From NCBI GenBank assembly GCA_040766585.1, contig JAXGQE010000009.1, positions 70,010-134,009 of the forward strand: a stretch of 64,000 bases of DNA. The letters are read 5' to 3'. The stretch is from JAXGQE01 sp040766585. GTDB taxonomy: Bacteria > Bacillota > SLNR01. Every line of letters begins with the position of its first letter. Within the stretch, counting starts at the first letter, position 1. Both the position numbers and the translations under genes were made by a program. The notes beneath the pieces were generated by a model, which saw only the letters and a program-made list of their open reading frames with translations, made no database searches and was not told the DNA's origin. Positions 1 through 8,621 of this stretch are shown in pieces.

Positions 1-141
1 ACCTACTACCCGGAGCCCAAAAGCATCCTTTCTTTTACACCGAAGCATCGTTTCCTGCCCCTTCTGGGTCGGAATTCACTGTATATCTATCTGATTCATC
101 AACCGGTGTTGATTCTGGGACTCAGCCTGATTCTGTCCTAA
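1..141 (+). CDS. C-terminal end of a membrane acyltransferase-like protein (DUF1624 / HGSNAT-like), partial
   Basis: The window opens inside a rightward reading frame that ends in TAA at 139-141. The last 47 residues include LGRNSLYIYLIHQPVLI followed by a hydrophobic tail ending LSLILS. A final transmembrane helix with a GR-SLYIYL-HQP signature is typical of the C-terminus of DUF1624 (heparan-alpha-glucosaminide N-acetyltransferase-like) membrane proteins. The 5' part lies outside the window, so the assignment rests on this tail only; another multi-pass acyltransferase family is possible. The gene lies 34 bases upstream of the diguanylate cyclase in the same direction and could share its transcript. 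Confidence 0.6.
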   Translation, partial: TYYPEPKSILSFTPKHRFLPLLGRNSLYIYLIHQPVLILGLSLILS

Positions 142-175
142 CCCCATTTTCATTTCGCCACAAGGAGGTGCAGCG

Positions 176-1753
176 GTGTTTTTTGATTCCCACCATATGG
201 TTTTTCTCCTTTCGGGTTTGCTGCTTGCCATATTGATGACGGTCGCCTGGAGACACCGTCACATTCCCAGCGGTCAGATCTTCCTTTTGCTTCTGGCCAT
301 GGCACTGTTGTGGAATGTTACATTCTTGCTGGAACTGATACTGCCGGACTTGGAAATGAAGATTCTAATGACCCAGTTTCAGTTTATTGCTATCGGATTT
401 ATACCCATCATCTGGTTTGTCTTTTCGTGTGTCTATTCCGGTTTCCCATTGAACCGGCTGCACTATCTGGCATTATCGATCATCCCAGCCGTTACGCTGA
501 TCTTGATCTGGCTGGTACCCCGTCCCAACTGGTTCTGGGGGACACCGGCGATTATTAGCGGAGGGTCTTTTCCTGTTCTGAACTATGATTACGGCTTCTG
601 GTACACTTATGTCTTCACCCCCATCAGTCATCTGGTTTTTTTGTTGGCTATTGCGGTGTTGATACGGGCCTATTTCAAAAGACAGGCCGTGTACCGCTTT
701 CAGATTCTCACCACAATCTTTGCCATGATGCTGCCTTTGTCGGTCAACATTTTGTATGTCCTGGGCTACTCCCCCACACGCGGCGTCAATTACACTTCCG
801 CTTTTTTTGGAGTATCATCACTGATTCTGGCCTGGTCGCTGTATCGATACAAGTTCCTGGATCTTTTGCCCATGGCTCACGACATTGTTTTCAGCAAGAT
901 GCAGGAAGGCATTCTGGTGCTGGATTCCAGGGAACGGATCGTGGATGCCAACCCGGCCGCCCTGCAGATTCTGGGGCTTGGGGACAATCACATTGGAATG
1001 CTTTTTCCGCCTGAAACCAACCCGGCGGCGCTGGACTGCATTCGCAACATTGTCAGCAACCGTTTGCAGTCCGGAACCTACACCACAGAAGATGACGGTG
1101 AACTTCGCTACTACGAGTGCAAAGCCGTCTATATCCGTGATCCAGAGGGAGACTTGCTGGCAGCGGTTGTTTCCATACGAGACGATACGGAGCAGCGAAT
1201 CCTTTTCCAGCGGATTCATGAACAGAGTATCCAGGATGATCTAACCGGCATTTTTAACCGGCGTTTCTTCTTCCAAAAGGGGGCACTCCTTCTAAGGCGG
1301 GTCATCCGCCAGCAAACCGATCATCTGTCGCTTCTGGCCATCGATATTGATAATTTGAAGCCCATCAATGACCGGTTTGGCCATCTGGCCGGAGATCGAA
1401 TCCTGCAGGCTTTCACAGAAAACACCCGCAAAGTCCTGCGCCCTTTGGATATATTCTGCCGGATCGGTGGAGATGAATTTGCCGTGCTACTGCCGGAAAC
1501 CTCGGGTGAGGATGCCCGCCGGGTAGCAGAGCGTATCATCGACAGCGCACAGAGTACCCGAATTTCGCTTCTGTCGGACGAGCCGATTTCCTTCACCGTC
1601 AGCGTCGGAATCGCCAGTACCGACACCTGGGACTGGAATGAATCATCCACCATCGATGAGCTGCTGCACATTGCCGATACCCGCATGTACCAGGCCAAAA
1701 AAGACGGCGGTAGCCAGGCTTCTTCGTCATCGGCCCGGGCTGCCGGTGCATAA
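176..1753 (+). CDS. Membrane-bound diguanylate cyclase (7TM-PAS-GGDEF)
   Basis: Predicted to make cyclic di-GMP from two GTP at the membrane. About seven hydrophobic segments fill residues 8-225 and resemble the 7TM module of histidine kinases (HisKA_7TM type). A PAS-like domain follows at about 235-345 (IVDANPAALQILG), then a GGDEF domain at about 350-515. The active-site GGDEF is at residues 431-435, and an RPLD at 422-425 sits five residues ahead of it, matching an RxxD product-inhibition site, so the enzyme looks catalytically competent and feedback-controlled. The start is GTG at 176, chosen because AAGGAGGTG lies just upstream at 162-170. No EAL or HD-GYP partner is in the window. The sensed ligand is unknown. 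Confidence 0.9.
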   Translation: MFFDSHHMVFLLSGLLLAILMTVAWRHRHIPSGQIFLLLLAMALLWNVTFLLELILPDLEMKILMTQFQFIAIGFIPIIWFVFSCVYSGFPLNRLHYLALSIIPAVTLILIWLVPRPNWFWGTPAIISGGSFPVLNYDYGFWYTYVFTPISHLVFLLAIAVLIRAYFKRQAVYRFQILTTIFAMMLPLSVNILYVLGYSPTRGVNYTSAFFGVSSLILAWSLYRYKFLDLLPMAHDIVFSKMQEGILVLDSRERIVDANPAALQILGLGDNHIGMLFPPETNPAALDCIRNIVSNRLQSGTYTTEDDGELRYYECKAVYIRDPEGDLLAAVVSIRDDTEQRILFQRIHEQSIQDDLTGIFNRRFFFQKGALLLRRVIRQQTDHLSLLAIDIDNLKPINDRFGHLAGDRILQAFTENTRKVLRPLDIFCRIGGDEFAVLLPETSGEDARRVAERIIDSAQSTRISLLSDEPISFTVSVGIASTDTWDWNESSTIDELLHIADTRMYQAKKDGGSQASSSSARAAGA

Positions 1754-1766
1754 ATCGTACAAAAAA

Positions 1767-1804
1767 AAAGGGATAGGTGGATTCTATCATCCGTCTATCC
1801 CTTT
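1767..1804 (-). terminator. Intrinsic terminator between convergent genes
   Basis: A perfect 10-bp stem (1767-1776 with 1795-1804, core GGGATAG/CTATCCC) lies between the convergent diguanylate cyclase and rpiR genes. Read leftward, the stem is followed by a run of T (A-run at 1761-1769), so it should end the korDABC-rpiR transcript efficiently. The T-run on the rightward side is weak. Confidence 0.8.
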
Positions 1805-1815
1805 GCATTTTCTGC

Positions 1816-2697
1816 TTATGCTTTTCCGCTGACATTGTAGACACTGTAGCGCATCCAGATATTTTCCAGTTTCTCAAAATAGTCCCGGGTCTCTTCTTTT
1901 TTGCCCATGCCCACCGCGATAATCAATGCGTTGATCAGGCTCATGGGCGCTACCAGGGAATCCACAAACGATACCATGTTGCTTCGGGCTGTCAGTGTCA
2001 GATCGGCCATTTCCGCAATGGGGGATCCCATGCTGTCGGTCAACGCGACGATGGTGGCTTTCTGCTCCCGGGAATAGCGAATCGCTTCAATGGTTCGTTT
2101 GGAGTAACGGGGGAAACTGATGCCGATCACCACATCCCCTTCTGAAACCCGCAGAAGCTGTTCGAAAATATCGCTGATGCCGTACCCCACCACTTTCACA
2201 TTGTCCAGGACCAGATTCAGGTAAAAACCCAGGTACTGAGCCAACGCCGTTGAGCTTCTGAGCCCGATGATGTATATGTTTTTGGCTGCAAAGACCTCTT
2301 CGATGACATGGTGAAAGACCGTGCTGTCAGCCATATCGATGGTGGACCGAATGTTGTCCAGATCCGACTTCAATGTGTTTTTCAGAATATCTTTTTCATT
2401 GGAGTACTGGCTGCTCATTTCCACACGCTGCACGGTGGTCAGCTTGTTTTTGATAATCTCCTGCATATCTGTCTGCAAATCGGGATATCCTTTGAACCCC
2501 AACGCATTGGCGAAACGGACCACGGTGGATTCACTGACTCCCACTTCTCCACCCAGTTTTGCTGCCGTCATAAAGGCGGCTCGGTCAAAATCCCGAGTGA
2601 TAAACTGAGCAATCCGTTTCTGCCCTTTGCTCAAACGGGGGAAACAGTTCTGTATACACTGCAGTACATTTTTGGATCCATCCGCCGTATCAATCAT
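1816..2697 (-). CDS. RpiR/MurR-family transcriptional regulator (HTH + SIS)
   Basis: A DNA-binding regulator controlled by a phosphosugar or related metabolite. Residues 1-80 form the RpiR-type helix-turn-helix (GVSESTVVRFANALGFKGYP) and about 120-260 a SIS domain (IYIIGLRSSTALAQYLGFYL; GDVVIGISFPRYSKRT). Its 293 residues are normal for the family. ATG at 2697 follows AAAGGAGGAAG. It lies only 15 bases behind korC, so it is probably cotranscribed with korDABC and may regulate that operon. RpiR proteins are commonly local regulators of sugar catabolism, so the link to a 2-oxoacid oxidoreductase is inferred from position only. Confidence 0.85.
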   Translation of the reverse strand: MIDTADGSKNVLQCIQNCFPRLSKGQKRIAQFITRDFDRAAFMTAAKLGGEVGVSESTVVRFANALGFKGYPDLQTDMQEIIKNKLTTVQRVEMSSQYSNEKDILKNTLKSDLDNIRSTIDMADSTVFHHVIEEVFAAKNIYIIGLRSSTALAQYLGFYLNLVLDNVKVVGYGISDIFEQLLRVSEGDVVIGISFPRYSKRTIEAIRYSREQKATIVALTDSMGSPIAEMADLTLTARSNMVSFVDSLVAPMSLINALIIAVGMGKKEETRDYFEKLENIWMRYSVYNVSGKA

Positions 2698-2712
2698 CCA
2701 GCTCTTCCTCCT

Positions 2713-3243
2713 TTACGCATCCACCAGCGCGTACCCTTCGACCAGTGCTCTCTGATTCAATTCTTCGGTTCCTTTGGGAACCCGGTTGGTCACCGCTTCT
2801 TGCAGCGACTCTTTGGTGACAATATCGGTCAGCGCCTGGATGATCCCCAGGGCCACCATATTGGCCACCATGGTTCTCCCCAGTTTTTCGCCGGCTGTTT
2901 TCAGAATCGGGAGACGGTACACCTGAGGCCTGAAAGGGTCTTGAAGAGCAATTTCTTCATCCGCCACCAAAATTCCTCCGGGTTTTAATCCTCCAGCATA
3001 TTTATCGTAGGCTTCCTGGGTCAGGACCAGCAGCACATCGGCTTCATCCACTTTGGGAAAATCTATGCCCTCGCTGCTGATGATGACTTCCGCCTTGCTG
3101 GCTCCCCCCCGGGCTTCGGGTCCATAGGACTGGGATTGAACCGCGTTCTTCCCATCCATGATGGCGGCTTCCGCTAGAATGATTCCAGCCAGAATCAGAC
3201 CTTGTCCGCCGGATCCTCCCAAACGTATTTCCATCTGGCTCAT
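2713..3243 (-). CDS. korC: 2-oxoacid:ferredoxin oxidoreductase, gamma subunit
   Basis: The gamma subunit of a four-subunit 2-oxoglutarate (or related 2-oxoacid):ferredoxin oxidoreductase, a CoA- and TPP-dependent oxidative decarboxylase. The N-terminus carries the family signature RLGGSGGQGLILAG, followed by QSYGPEARGG and a Rossmann-like catalytic domain; 176 residues is the usual length. The start codon ATG at 3243 overlaps nothing and follows AAAAGGAGTGATTAG, in which the TAG is the stop of korB, so the two are translationally coupled. Substrate cannot be told from sequence; 2-oxoglutarate is the usual reading for the D-A-B-C order. Confidence 0.9.
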   Translation of the reverse strand: MSQMEIRLGGSGGQGLILAGIILAEAAIMDGKNAVQSQSYGPEARGGASKAEVIISSEGIDFPKVDEADVLLVLTQEAYDKYAGGLKPGGILVADEEIALQDPFRPQVYRLPILKTAGEKLGRTMVANMVALGIIQALTDIVTKESLQEAVTNRVPKGTEELNQRALVEGYALVDA

Positions 3244-4068
3244 CTAATCACTCCTTTTTTTCGCAGTCTCGATGATTCTCTGGTACTCTCGGGTGTATTC
3301 GGGTTCCGGGCTGTTTTTGAATTCACCAATCATGATTTTTCCGTGGAGCTGCTCCTCTGTCATGGATTGGGCCGCCCGAATATCCACCGCTCTTGTTTTC
3401 AAATCGTCCATCATAGCCACGGCAGACCCTTTGCGATTGCGCCGTCCGTAGTAGGTCGGGCAAATACTGACGGCATCCACCAGGGAAAACCCTTCGTTGA
3501 GGATGGCTTTTTCGATGACCTTGATCAAAGCCGGCACATGAAAGACCGTTCCCCGGGCCACATAGGTCGCCCCTGCCGCCGCGGCCAAGTCGCAGATATC
3601 GAACATTTTGTCGATATTGCCGTACGGGCTGGTGGTGGCCAGGTCCCGGGTGGGGGTTGTGGGCGAATACTGTCCGCCGGTCATGCCGTAAATGTTGTTA
3701 TTGAATACAATTGTGGTAATGTCCATATTTCTCCGGGCTGTATGGATAAGATGATTCCCTCCGATGGCCGTCGCATCCCCGTCTCCGGTGACCACCATTA
3801 CTTTCAGATCCGGATTGGCCAGTTTGACCCCGGTGGCAAAAGCCAGCGCCCGACCGTGGGTGGTATGCAGTGTATTGAAATCCATATACCCGGGAGCCCG
3901 GGATGAACAGCCGATTCCGGATATGACGCACACCTTCTCCCGATCCAACTTCAGATTGTCAATGGCCTGCACCACAGCCCTCATGATGATTCCGTGGCCG
4001 CAGCCCGGACACCAGATGTGAGGCAGCCGGTCCATGCGGAAGTACTCCTGGATCAGTTTACTGGGCAT
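3244..4068 (-). CDS. korB: 2-oxoacid:ferredoxin oxidoreductase, TPP-binding beta subunit
   Basis: The thiamine-diphosphate-binding subunit. The protein shows HIWCPGCGHGIIMRA near the N-terminus, the GDGDATAIGGNH TPP/Mg motif around residue 95 and NNNIYGMTGGQ shortly after. The upstream-most possible start is GTG at 4077, but ATG at 4068 sits 9 bases from GGAGG (4078-4082) and gives the standard N-terminus MPSKLIQEY, so I prefer it. It overlaps the end of korA by 11 bases and abuts korC, consistent with one transcript and a 1:1 complex. Confidence 0.92.
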   Translation of the reverse strand: MPSKLIQEYFRMDRLPHIWCPGCGHGIIMRAVVQAIDNLKLDREKVCVISGIGCSSRAPGYMDFNTLHTTHGRALAFATGVKLANPDLKVMVVTGDGDATAIGGNHLIHTARRNMDITTIVFNNNIYGMTGGQYSPTTPTRDLATTSPYGNIDKMFDICDLAAAAGATYVARGTVFHVPALIKVIEKAILNEGFSLVDAVSICPTYYGRRNRKGSAVAMMDDLKTRAVDIRAAQSMTEEQLHGKIMIGEFKNSPEPEYTREYQRIIETAKKRSD

Positions 4069-5206
4069 CCCTGTCACCTCCCTGGATTACTTTCAGAATC
4101 TCTGACGGAGCAATGGGCTCTCCGGTATATTTGTGGAAGGATTGTACCCGGGAATGACATCCCGCCACCCGCTCCACTTCCAGTACGTACTGCCCCATAT
4201 TCAGCTCCGGCACATAGATGGTTTTCACTTTTTCAGCTAGGGCTCGAACCTGCTTTTCCGGGAAAGGCCAGATGGTCTGCGCTTTGCACAAGCCGACTTT
4301 CAGACCCTGCTCTCGAGCCTGCCGCACTGCAGCCCGGGCGGACCGGTAGGTTCCTCCGTATGCCAAAACGGCCGCCTCGGCTCCCTCCATATATTCTTCT
4401 TCAAACACAACGATATCCTCGGTGTGATCGGCAATTTTATTCATCAACCGTTCTAGCTGCCGGGATGCTTCCTCAGAACTGTTGGTGGGAAATCCGAATT
4501 CATCGTGAAACAGTCCGGTCACATGAAACTTGAACCCGGTCCCAAAATCAGCCATGGGGGCTGTAATTTCGCCGGCTGGGTCTCCATATGCCCGGTAGGT
4601 GTCCCGGTCTTTTTGATGGGGGCGTCTGCGGTCGATCAATTCCAGATTCTCAGGATCCGGTATCTCCACCTTTTCTCTCATATGCCCGATGATTTCATCG
4701 GTGAGAAAGATCACCGGGGTACGATACTTTTCCGCCAGATTAAAGGCACGGATCATCAGCAGGTACGCCTCCAGCACCGATGTGGGAGACAATACGATAA
4801 TGGGATGATCCCCATGGGTTCCCCAGCGGGACTGCATGACATCTCCCTGACTGGGAGCCGTAGGCAGACCCGTACTGGGCCCGACACGCTGAACATTTAC
4901 GATAACACAAGGGACTTCCGCCATGGCCGCGTAGCCGATATTTTCCTGTTTCAGCGAAAAACCCGGGCCGCTGGTGGCTGTCATGGATTTCAATCCCGAC
5001 AATGATCCCCCGATCACGGCGGCCATGCTGGCGATTTCATCCTCCATCTGAATAAACCGCCCGTCCAAAGGGGGCAGCTTCTGGGCGCAAAGCTCGGCGA
5101 TTTCTGTGGATGGGGTTATGGGATAACCGGCAAAAAAACGCATTCCGGCTGCCAGAGCTCCCTCCACAATGGCTTCATTGCCCTGCATCAATCGAGTCTT
5201 TGGCAT
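4058..5206 (-). CDS. korA: 2-oxoacid:ferredoxin oxidoreductase, alpha subunit
   Basis: The alpha subunit, which contributes the pyrimidine-binding half of the TPP site. Motifs include MQGNEAIVEGALAAGMRFF, YPITPSTEIAE, and TATSGPGFSLKQENIGYA. An open frame extends upstream to 5257 through korD, but three consecutive ATG codons at 5212, 5209 and 5206 follow GGAGGTGG (5213-5220); the third has the best spacing (about 9 bases) and starts MPKTRLMQGNEA. The predicted protein is about 382 residues, normal for KorA. It overlaps the end of korD by 32 bases, indicating translational coupling. Confidence 0.9.
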   Translation of the reverse strand: MPKTRLMQGNEAIVEGALAAGMRFFAGYPITPSTEIAELCAQKLPPLDGRFIQMEDEIASMAAVIGGSLSGLKSMTATSGPGFSLKQENIGYAAMAEVPCVIVNVQRVGPSTGLPTAPSQGDVMQSRWGTHGDHPIIVLSPTSVLEAYLLMIRAFNLAEKYRTPVIFLTDEIIGHMREKVEIPDPENLELIDRRRPHQKDRDTYRAYGDPAGEITAPMADFGTGFKFHVTGLFHDEFGFPTNSSEEASRQLERLMNKIADHTEDIVVFEEEYMEGAEAAVLAYGGTYRSARAAVRQAREQGLKVGLCKAQTIWPFPEKQVRALAEKVKTIYVPELNMGQYVLEVERVAGCHSRVQSFHKYTGEPIAPSEILKVIQGGDRDAQ

Positions 5207-5399
5207 CATCATCCACCTCCTCCAGATAAATGGCATAGTCCGGACAGCGCAGCTCACACTGTCCGCATTGAATGCATTCAGACGAATTCACCGGTATGAC
5301 TTTTTCGTTGTGAAGGGCCAGGACACTTTTGGGGCAGAATGCGACACATATTCCGCACCCTTTGCACCATTCTCGTTTAATGATCAACTTTTTTTTCAT
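5175..5399 (-). CDS. korD: 2[4Fe-4S] ferredoxin-type delta subunit
   Basis: A 74-residue electron-transfer subunit with two complete four-cysteine motifs, CKGCGICVAFCP and CIQCGQCELRCP, each able to bind a [4Fe-4S] cluster. It is the first gene of the kor operon and would pass electrons from the catalytic subunits to soluble ferredoxin. ATG at 5399 follows GGAGGCGAAGTCC. Its C-terminus (EVDDDAKDSIDAGQ) overlaps the start of korA. Confidence 0.92.
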   Translation of the reverse strand: MKKKLIIKREWCKGCGICVAFCPKSVLALHNEKVIPVNSSECIQCGQCELRCPDYAIYLEEVDDDAKDSIDAGQ

Positions 5400-5458
5400 G
5401 GACTTCGCCTCCAGCCGGTTAATCTGGATCGATTCTGGAACTCCCGTTTATTACCCTT

Positions 5459-5487
5459 AGTTTAACAGAATACTGTGTATTATGCAA
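5459..5487 (-). promoter_or_regulatory. Candidate sigma-A promoter of the kor operon
   Basis: Reading leftward, TTGCAT (5482-5487) and TAAACT (5459-5464) are separated by 17 bases, about 60 bases ahead of korD. The spacer contains the palindrome AATAC-ACA-GTATT, which could serve as an operator, perhaps for the RpiR protein of the operon; that is inference. Confidence 0.45.
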
Positions 5488-5545
5488 TTTATATTTCATA
5501 TATTGCGAAAAATTGAATCAAATTGCAGGTTTTCATTCAACAAAA

Positions 5546-5568
5546 AAGGGGCCGTCCATCAGCCCCTT
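5546..5568 (-). terminator. Intrinsic terminator of the AbrB-like gene
   Basis: A 7-bp stem AAGGGGC/GCCCCTT (5546-5552 with 5562-5568), followed in the leftward direction by six T, immediately downstream of the stop codon of the AbrB-like gene. It separates that gene from the kor promoter. Confidence 0.75.
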
Positions 5569-5572
5569 CATA

Positions 5573-6067
5573 TTATCCCCGAAACGCCAGGATCCAGCGA
5601 ATGACCCACGGCATAATCAGCACAATCCCCAGAAATCGCGCCAGCTGAAGCAGGGCAATTTTGGCTCCCACCCCTCCGGCTGCTTCCCCCATCAGGGTCA
5701 TCTCCATCATTCCGCCGGGGGTGCTGCTGAATAGAGCCGTTACAATATCCAGGCCGGTCACTTTGGAAATGATCAACCCGGCTACCAGTCCGAATCCGAT
5801 CATGGATACGATTAGGATAAAGGCCGGTCCAGCCACCGTTTTCAGTCCCATCACCGTTTCCCGGGTGATGCTGAGACCAATCATTCCACCCACTACGATT
5901 TGCGCTCCCGTCCGAAAGTACGGTGGAATGAAACCGCGGTATCCAATCATGTTGGCGGCCCCCACGGCCATCATGGCCCCCACCATCGCTCCGGCCGGTA
6001 TCTTCAATTTGGCTCCAATGAGCCCTCCGGCCGCTGCAACCACCAGTGTCCCAATCAGTCTGTCCAT
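5573..6067 (-). CDS. AbrB-family membrane protein, single-repeat (half-length) form
   Basis: A 164-residue integral membrane protein with about five hydrophobic segments. It carries the family motifs AGGLIGAKLKIPAGAMVGAMMAV and SSTPGGMMEMTLMGE. The AbrB family (PF05145, annotated loosely as ammonia monooxygenase-like transporters) usually has two such repeats and about 350 residues; this protein has one. It could act as a homodimer or with a partner elsewhere. ATG at 6067 follows GGAGGAGAAAGG. It has its own terminator and no obvious operon partner. Transport substrate is unknown. Confidence 0.75.
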   Translation of the reverse strand: MDRLIGTLVVAAAGGLIGAKLKIPAGAMVGAMMAVGAANMIGYRGFIPPYFRTGAQIVVGGMIGLSITRETVMGLKTVAGPAFILIVSMIGFGLVAGLIISKVTGLDIVTALFSSTPGGMMEMTLMGEAAGGVGAKIALLQLARFLGIVLIMPWVIRWILAFRG

Positions 6068-6197
6068 CCTTTCTCCTCCTCCACCATTGTCTCTCAGGCA
6101 ATTTCGTCTCGATGGCGTGGATTCCCTTTTAAGTGGAACAGGGAAATGAAGGTTTTTCTCGAATTTTTCATAGGACAGATAAAAGGCGGTGAATGGA

Positions 6198-6863
6198 ATG
6201 AGTGACCGGATTCAGGCAGTGGCCGTGGTGGTCAATGGAACCATCCGCGATGCCACATGGACCAAAGAACGGATTATGAACTGCGACTATGTAATCGGGG
6301 TAGACGGAGGGAACAACTATCTTCATCGGATGGGAATCGTCCCGGACCTGATTATTGGCGATCTGGATTCCATTGCAGAAGAGACCCGAATATTTTTTAC
6401 AGACCGGGGTTGTTCGTTTATGACATTTCCTGCAGCCAAAGATCAATCCGATCTGCAGCTGTCTTTGGAACATGCCGCATCGCTTCACCCGGACCGAATC
6501 CATCTTTGGGGAGCTTTGGGGAAGCGATTCGATCATGCCTACGGCAATGTCCTGCTTTTGAGCCGGATGGCGGATCAGGGCGTCCGGGTTGTCATCGAAG
6601 ATGAAGACCACGAAATCCAGGTAATCACTGCCCGTAAAGAATACCAGAATATGGCCGGCGATGTCCTGTCCTTGTTTTCCCTGACCCCGGAAACCACCGG
6701 TGTCGTCACCCGGGGCATGGCCTACCCGCTTTGCCGCGAAACACTGTATCAGGGAGATACCCGGGGATTGAGCAATATAATCAAAGATCCGGAGGCTTCC
6801 GTTTCCCTGGAATCAGGGAAACTTCTGGCCATCCGGATCCGTCATGAATCATCAGATCAATGA
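6198..6863 (+). CDS. thiN: Thiamine pyrophosphokinase
   Basis: Transfers pyrophosphate from ATP to thiamine, giving the cofactor TPP used by KorB, NifJ and the decarboxylase in this window. Family motifs are VIGVDGGNNYLHRMGIVPDLIIGDLDS, PAAKDQSDLQLSL, WGALGKRFDHAYGN and the C-terminal TRGLSNI. About 221 residues, normal length. GTG at 6189 is in frame, but ATG at 6198 lies about 8 bases from AAAGGCGG (6182-6189) and is preferred. The 3' end overlaps the convergent thiZ by 12 bases. Adjacency to a thiamine-type ABC importer fits a salvage role. Confidence 0.93.
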   Translation: MSDRIQAVAVVVNGTIRDATWTKERIMNCDYVIGVDGGNNYLHRMGIVPDLIIGDLDSIAEETRIFFTDRGCSFMTFPAAKDQSDLQLSLEHAASLHPDRIHLWGALGKRFDHAYGNVLLLSRMADQGVRVVIEDEDHEIQVITARKEYQNMAGDVLSLFSLTPETTGVVTRGMAYPLCRETLYQGDTRGLSNIIKDPEASVSLESGKLLAIRIRHESSDQ

Positions 6864-7607
6864 TCTCAAAAGATTCTCTTTGTGCTGCAAAAACTCCGGT
6901 GTGGTGATCATATCCCACTTCCGGGGACGGTGCAGGGATATTATTTCTTCGGCGATAATTCGCCCCGGCCTCTGAGACATCACATAGACCCGATCGGAGA
7001 GCAGAACGGCTTCATCCACACTGTGGGTAATGAAGATCACCGTTCTGTTTAGTTTTTCCCACACCTCCAGCAGCCACACCTGCATTTTCTCTCGAGTAAT
7101 GGCATCTAGTGCCCCAAACGGTTCATCCAGCAAAATCAAGTCACTGTCGATGAGCACTGTACGAAGCAGCGCCCCTCGCTGCCGCATGCCGCCGGACAGC
7201 TGGGCCGGATAGGCTTTGGCAAACCCCTCCAAACCAAACACCGGCAGAAGTTCATTCACCCGGGCAATCGCCTCAGTTCGGGGCACCCCCTGAATCTGCA
7301 GAGGAAGGAGGGCATTTTCCATCAGGGTTTTCCAGGGCATCAGCTGGTCTTTCTGCGGCATGTATCCGATCCGGCGAATCGTTCGCCCGGCCTTTTGCCC
7401 ATCGATGATAATGTCGCCCCGATCCTGCCGGTCAACACCGGTGATCAGTTTGAACAGGGTGCTTTTCCCGCATCCGCTGGGCCCGATGATGGACACAAAT
7501 TCACCCGGATCCACATGAATGCTGATATCCGCCAGTACTTCCAGCGTATGATCTTCCTGATGGTATGTTTTTGCCACATTCTCCAGCACAATCTTCGGGG
7601 TTGCCAT
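6852..7607 (-). CDS. thiZ: ABC transporter ATP-binding protein, thiamine-precursor (ThiZ-like) type
   Basis: The ATPase of the TPP-riboswitch-controlled importer. It has Walker A GPSGCGKST, Q-loop GYMPQKDQLMP, signature LSGGMRQRGALLRT, Walker B LILLDEPFGALD and the switch histidine in IFITHSVDEA. It is closest to the nitrate/sulfonate/taurine (SsuB/TauB) group, where ThiZ belongs. ATG at 7607 has only a weak ribosome site, which suggests coupling to the upstream genes. It is the last gene of the operon and converges on thiN. Confidence 0.88.
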   Translation of the reverse strand: MATPKIVLENVAKTYHQEDHTLEVLADISIHVDPGEFVSIIGPSGCGKSTLFKLITGVDRQDRGDIIIDGQKAGRTIRRIGYMPQKDQLMPWKTLMENALLPLQIQGVPRTEAIARVNELLPVFGLEGFAKAYPAQLSGGMRQRGALLRTVLIDSDLILLDEPFGALDAITREKMQVWLLEVWEKLNRTVIFITHSVDEAVLLSDRVYVMSQRPGRIIAEEIISLHRPRKWDMITTPEFLQHKENLLRSLI

Positions 7608-7630
7608 TTTTTCACCACTCGTTCATTGGT

Positions 7631-8604
7631 CTACTGAGCCAAGAAATCAGCCGTAAATGCATTTTCAATATCGGTGGTTCCTTCAATCAATCCATTGTCG
7701 GTCAGCCAGGTCAGGTAATCCTGCCATACTGACAGCTTCTGATCACCCCAGACTGGTGCATCGGCCTGGTATTTGTCAGCCAACCATTCCTGACTGGCTT
7801 TGACCAGTTCTTCATCCAGTTCCGGAGCATAAGTCAAGAGTATGTCAGCGGCTTCTTCCGGGTTTTCCATGGCAAATTCATACCCTTTGGTTACGGCCCG
7901 CATGAATTTGCTGACACTTTCAGACTGGTTGGCGATCATATCTTCACTGGTCATCAGTACCGGTGTGTAGTAATTCAGCGCCGGATGGTAATCGGCGATA
8001 TTGATGAAGTTAAGTTCAATACCACGGATCTCAGCGGCTATGCCGTCCCATCCGTAAAATATCCACGAAAGTCGGCATGGTATTCGCTGGTGGTGAGAAA
8101 ATCCACCGCTCCTGTGGTCAAGATTTCCACTTTTCCATAATCCCCGCCGTGCCGTGCCATCAGGGCTCGAATGGTGGCTTCTTCAATGGGGCTTCCCCAC
8201 CCGCCGTATCTCATTCCTTCGAAATCTTTCGGCGTTTCGATCCCCTTTTCCTTCAGAGAGGCAAATCCGGAGGTATTGTTCTGGATAATCGCGGCAATGG
8301 ACACCACCGGAATCTCTTCCAGCCGGGCCATGGTTACTGCTTCCTGACTGCTGACTCCAAACTGAGCCTGTCCGGATGCCACCAGCTGTTCAGCCGTGCC
8401 GGTAGCCGGCTGAATGATTTCCACATCCAGGCCTTCATCGCTGAAGTATCCTTTGTCCAGAGCCACATAGAGCCCGGTATGGTTGGTGTTGGGTGTCCAG
8501 TCCAGGGCCACGACCGTCTTTTCCGGTTGGGTCTGGCATCCAGCCAGCACCGACACCGCCAATAGCGCTACAATAATACTCACAATCCATCGTTTATTCA
8601 ACAT
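7631..8604 (-). pseudogene. thiY: NMT1/THI5-like substrate-binding lipoprotein (ThiY-like), frameshifted
   Basis: The extracellular binding protein of the importer, predicted to bind a thiamine pyrimidine precursor. It has a lipoprotein signal (LAGC), then VALDWTPNTNHTGLYVALDKGYF, typical of NMT1/THI5-like proteins. The frame breaks after EYHADF near 8068-8070; adding one T to the TTT run restores WIFYGWDGI and joins the second part, which begins upstream of MTSEDMIANQSESV and runs to the stop at 7631. Two intact-looking pieces (8038-8604 and 7631-about 8066) therefore belong to one gene of about 324 codons. Start ATG at 8604 follows AGAGGTG. This could be a real inactivating mutation or a sequencing error; the neighbours are intact. 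Confidence 0.85.
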
Positions 8605-8621
8605 TTTTTTCACCTCTTGGG

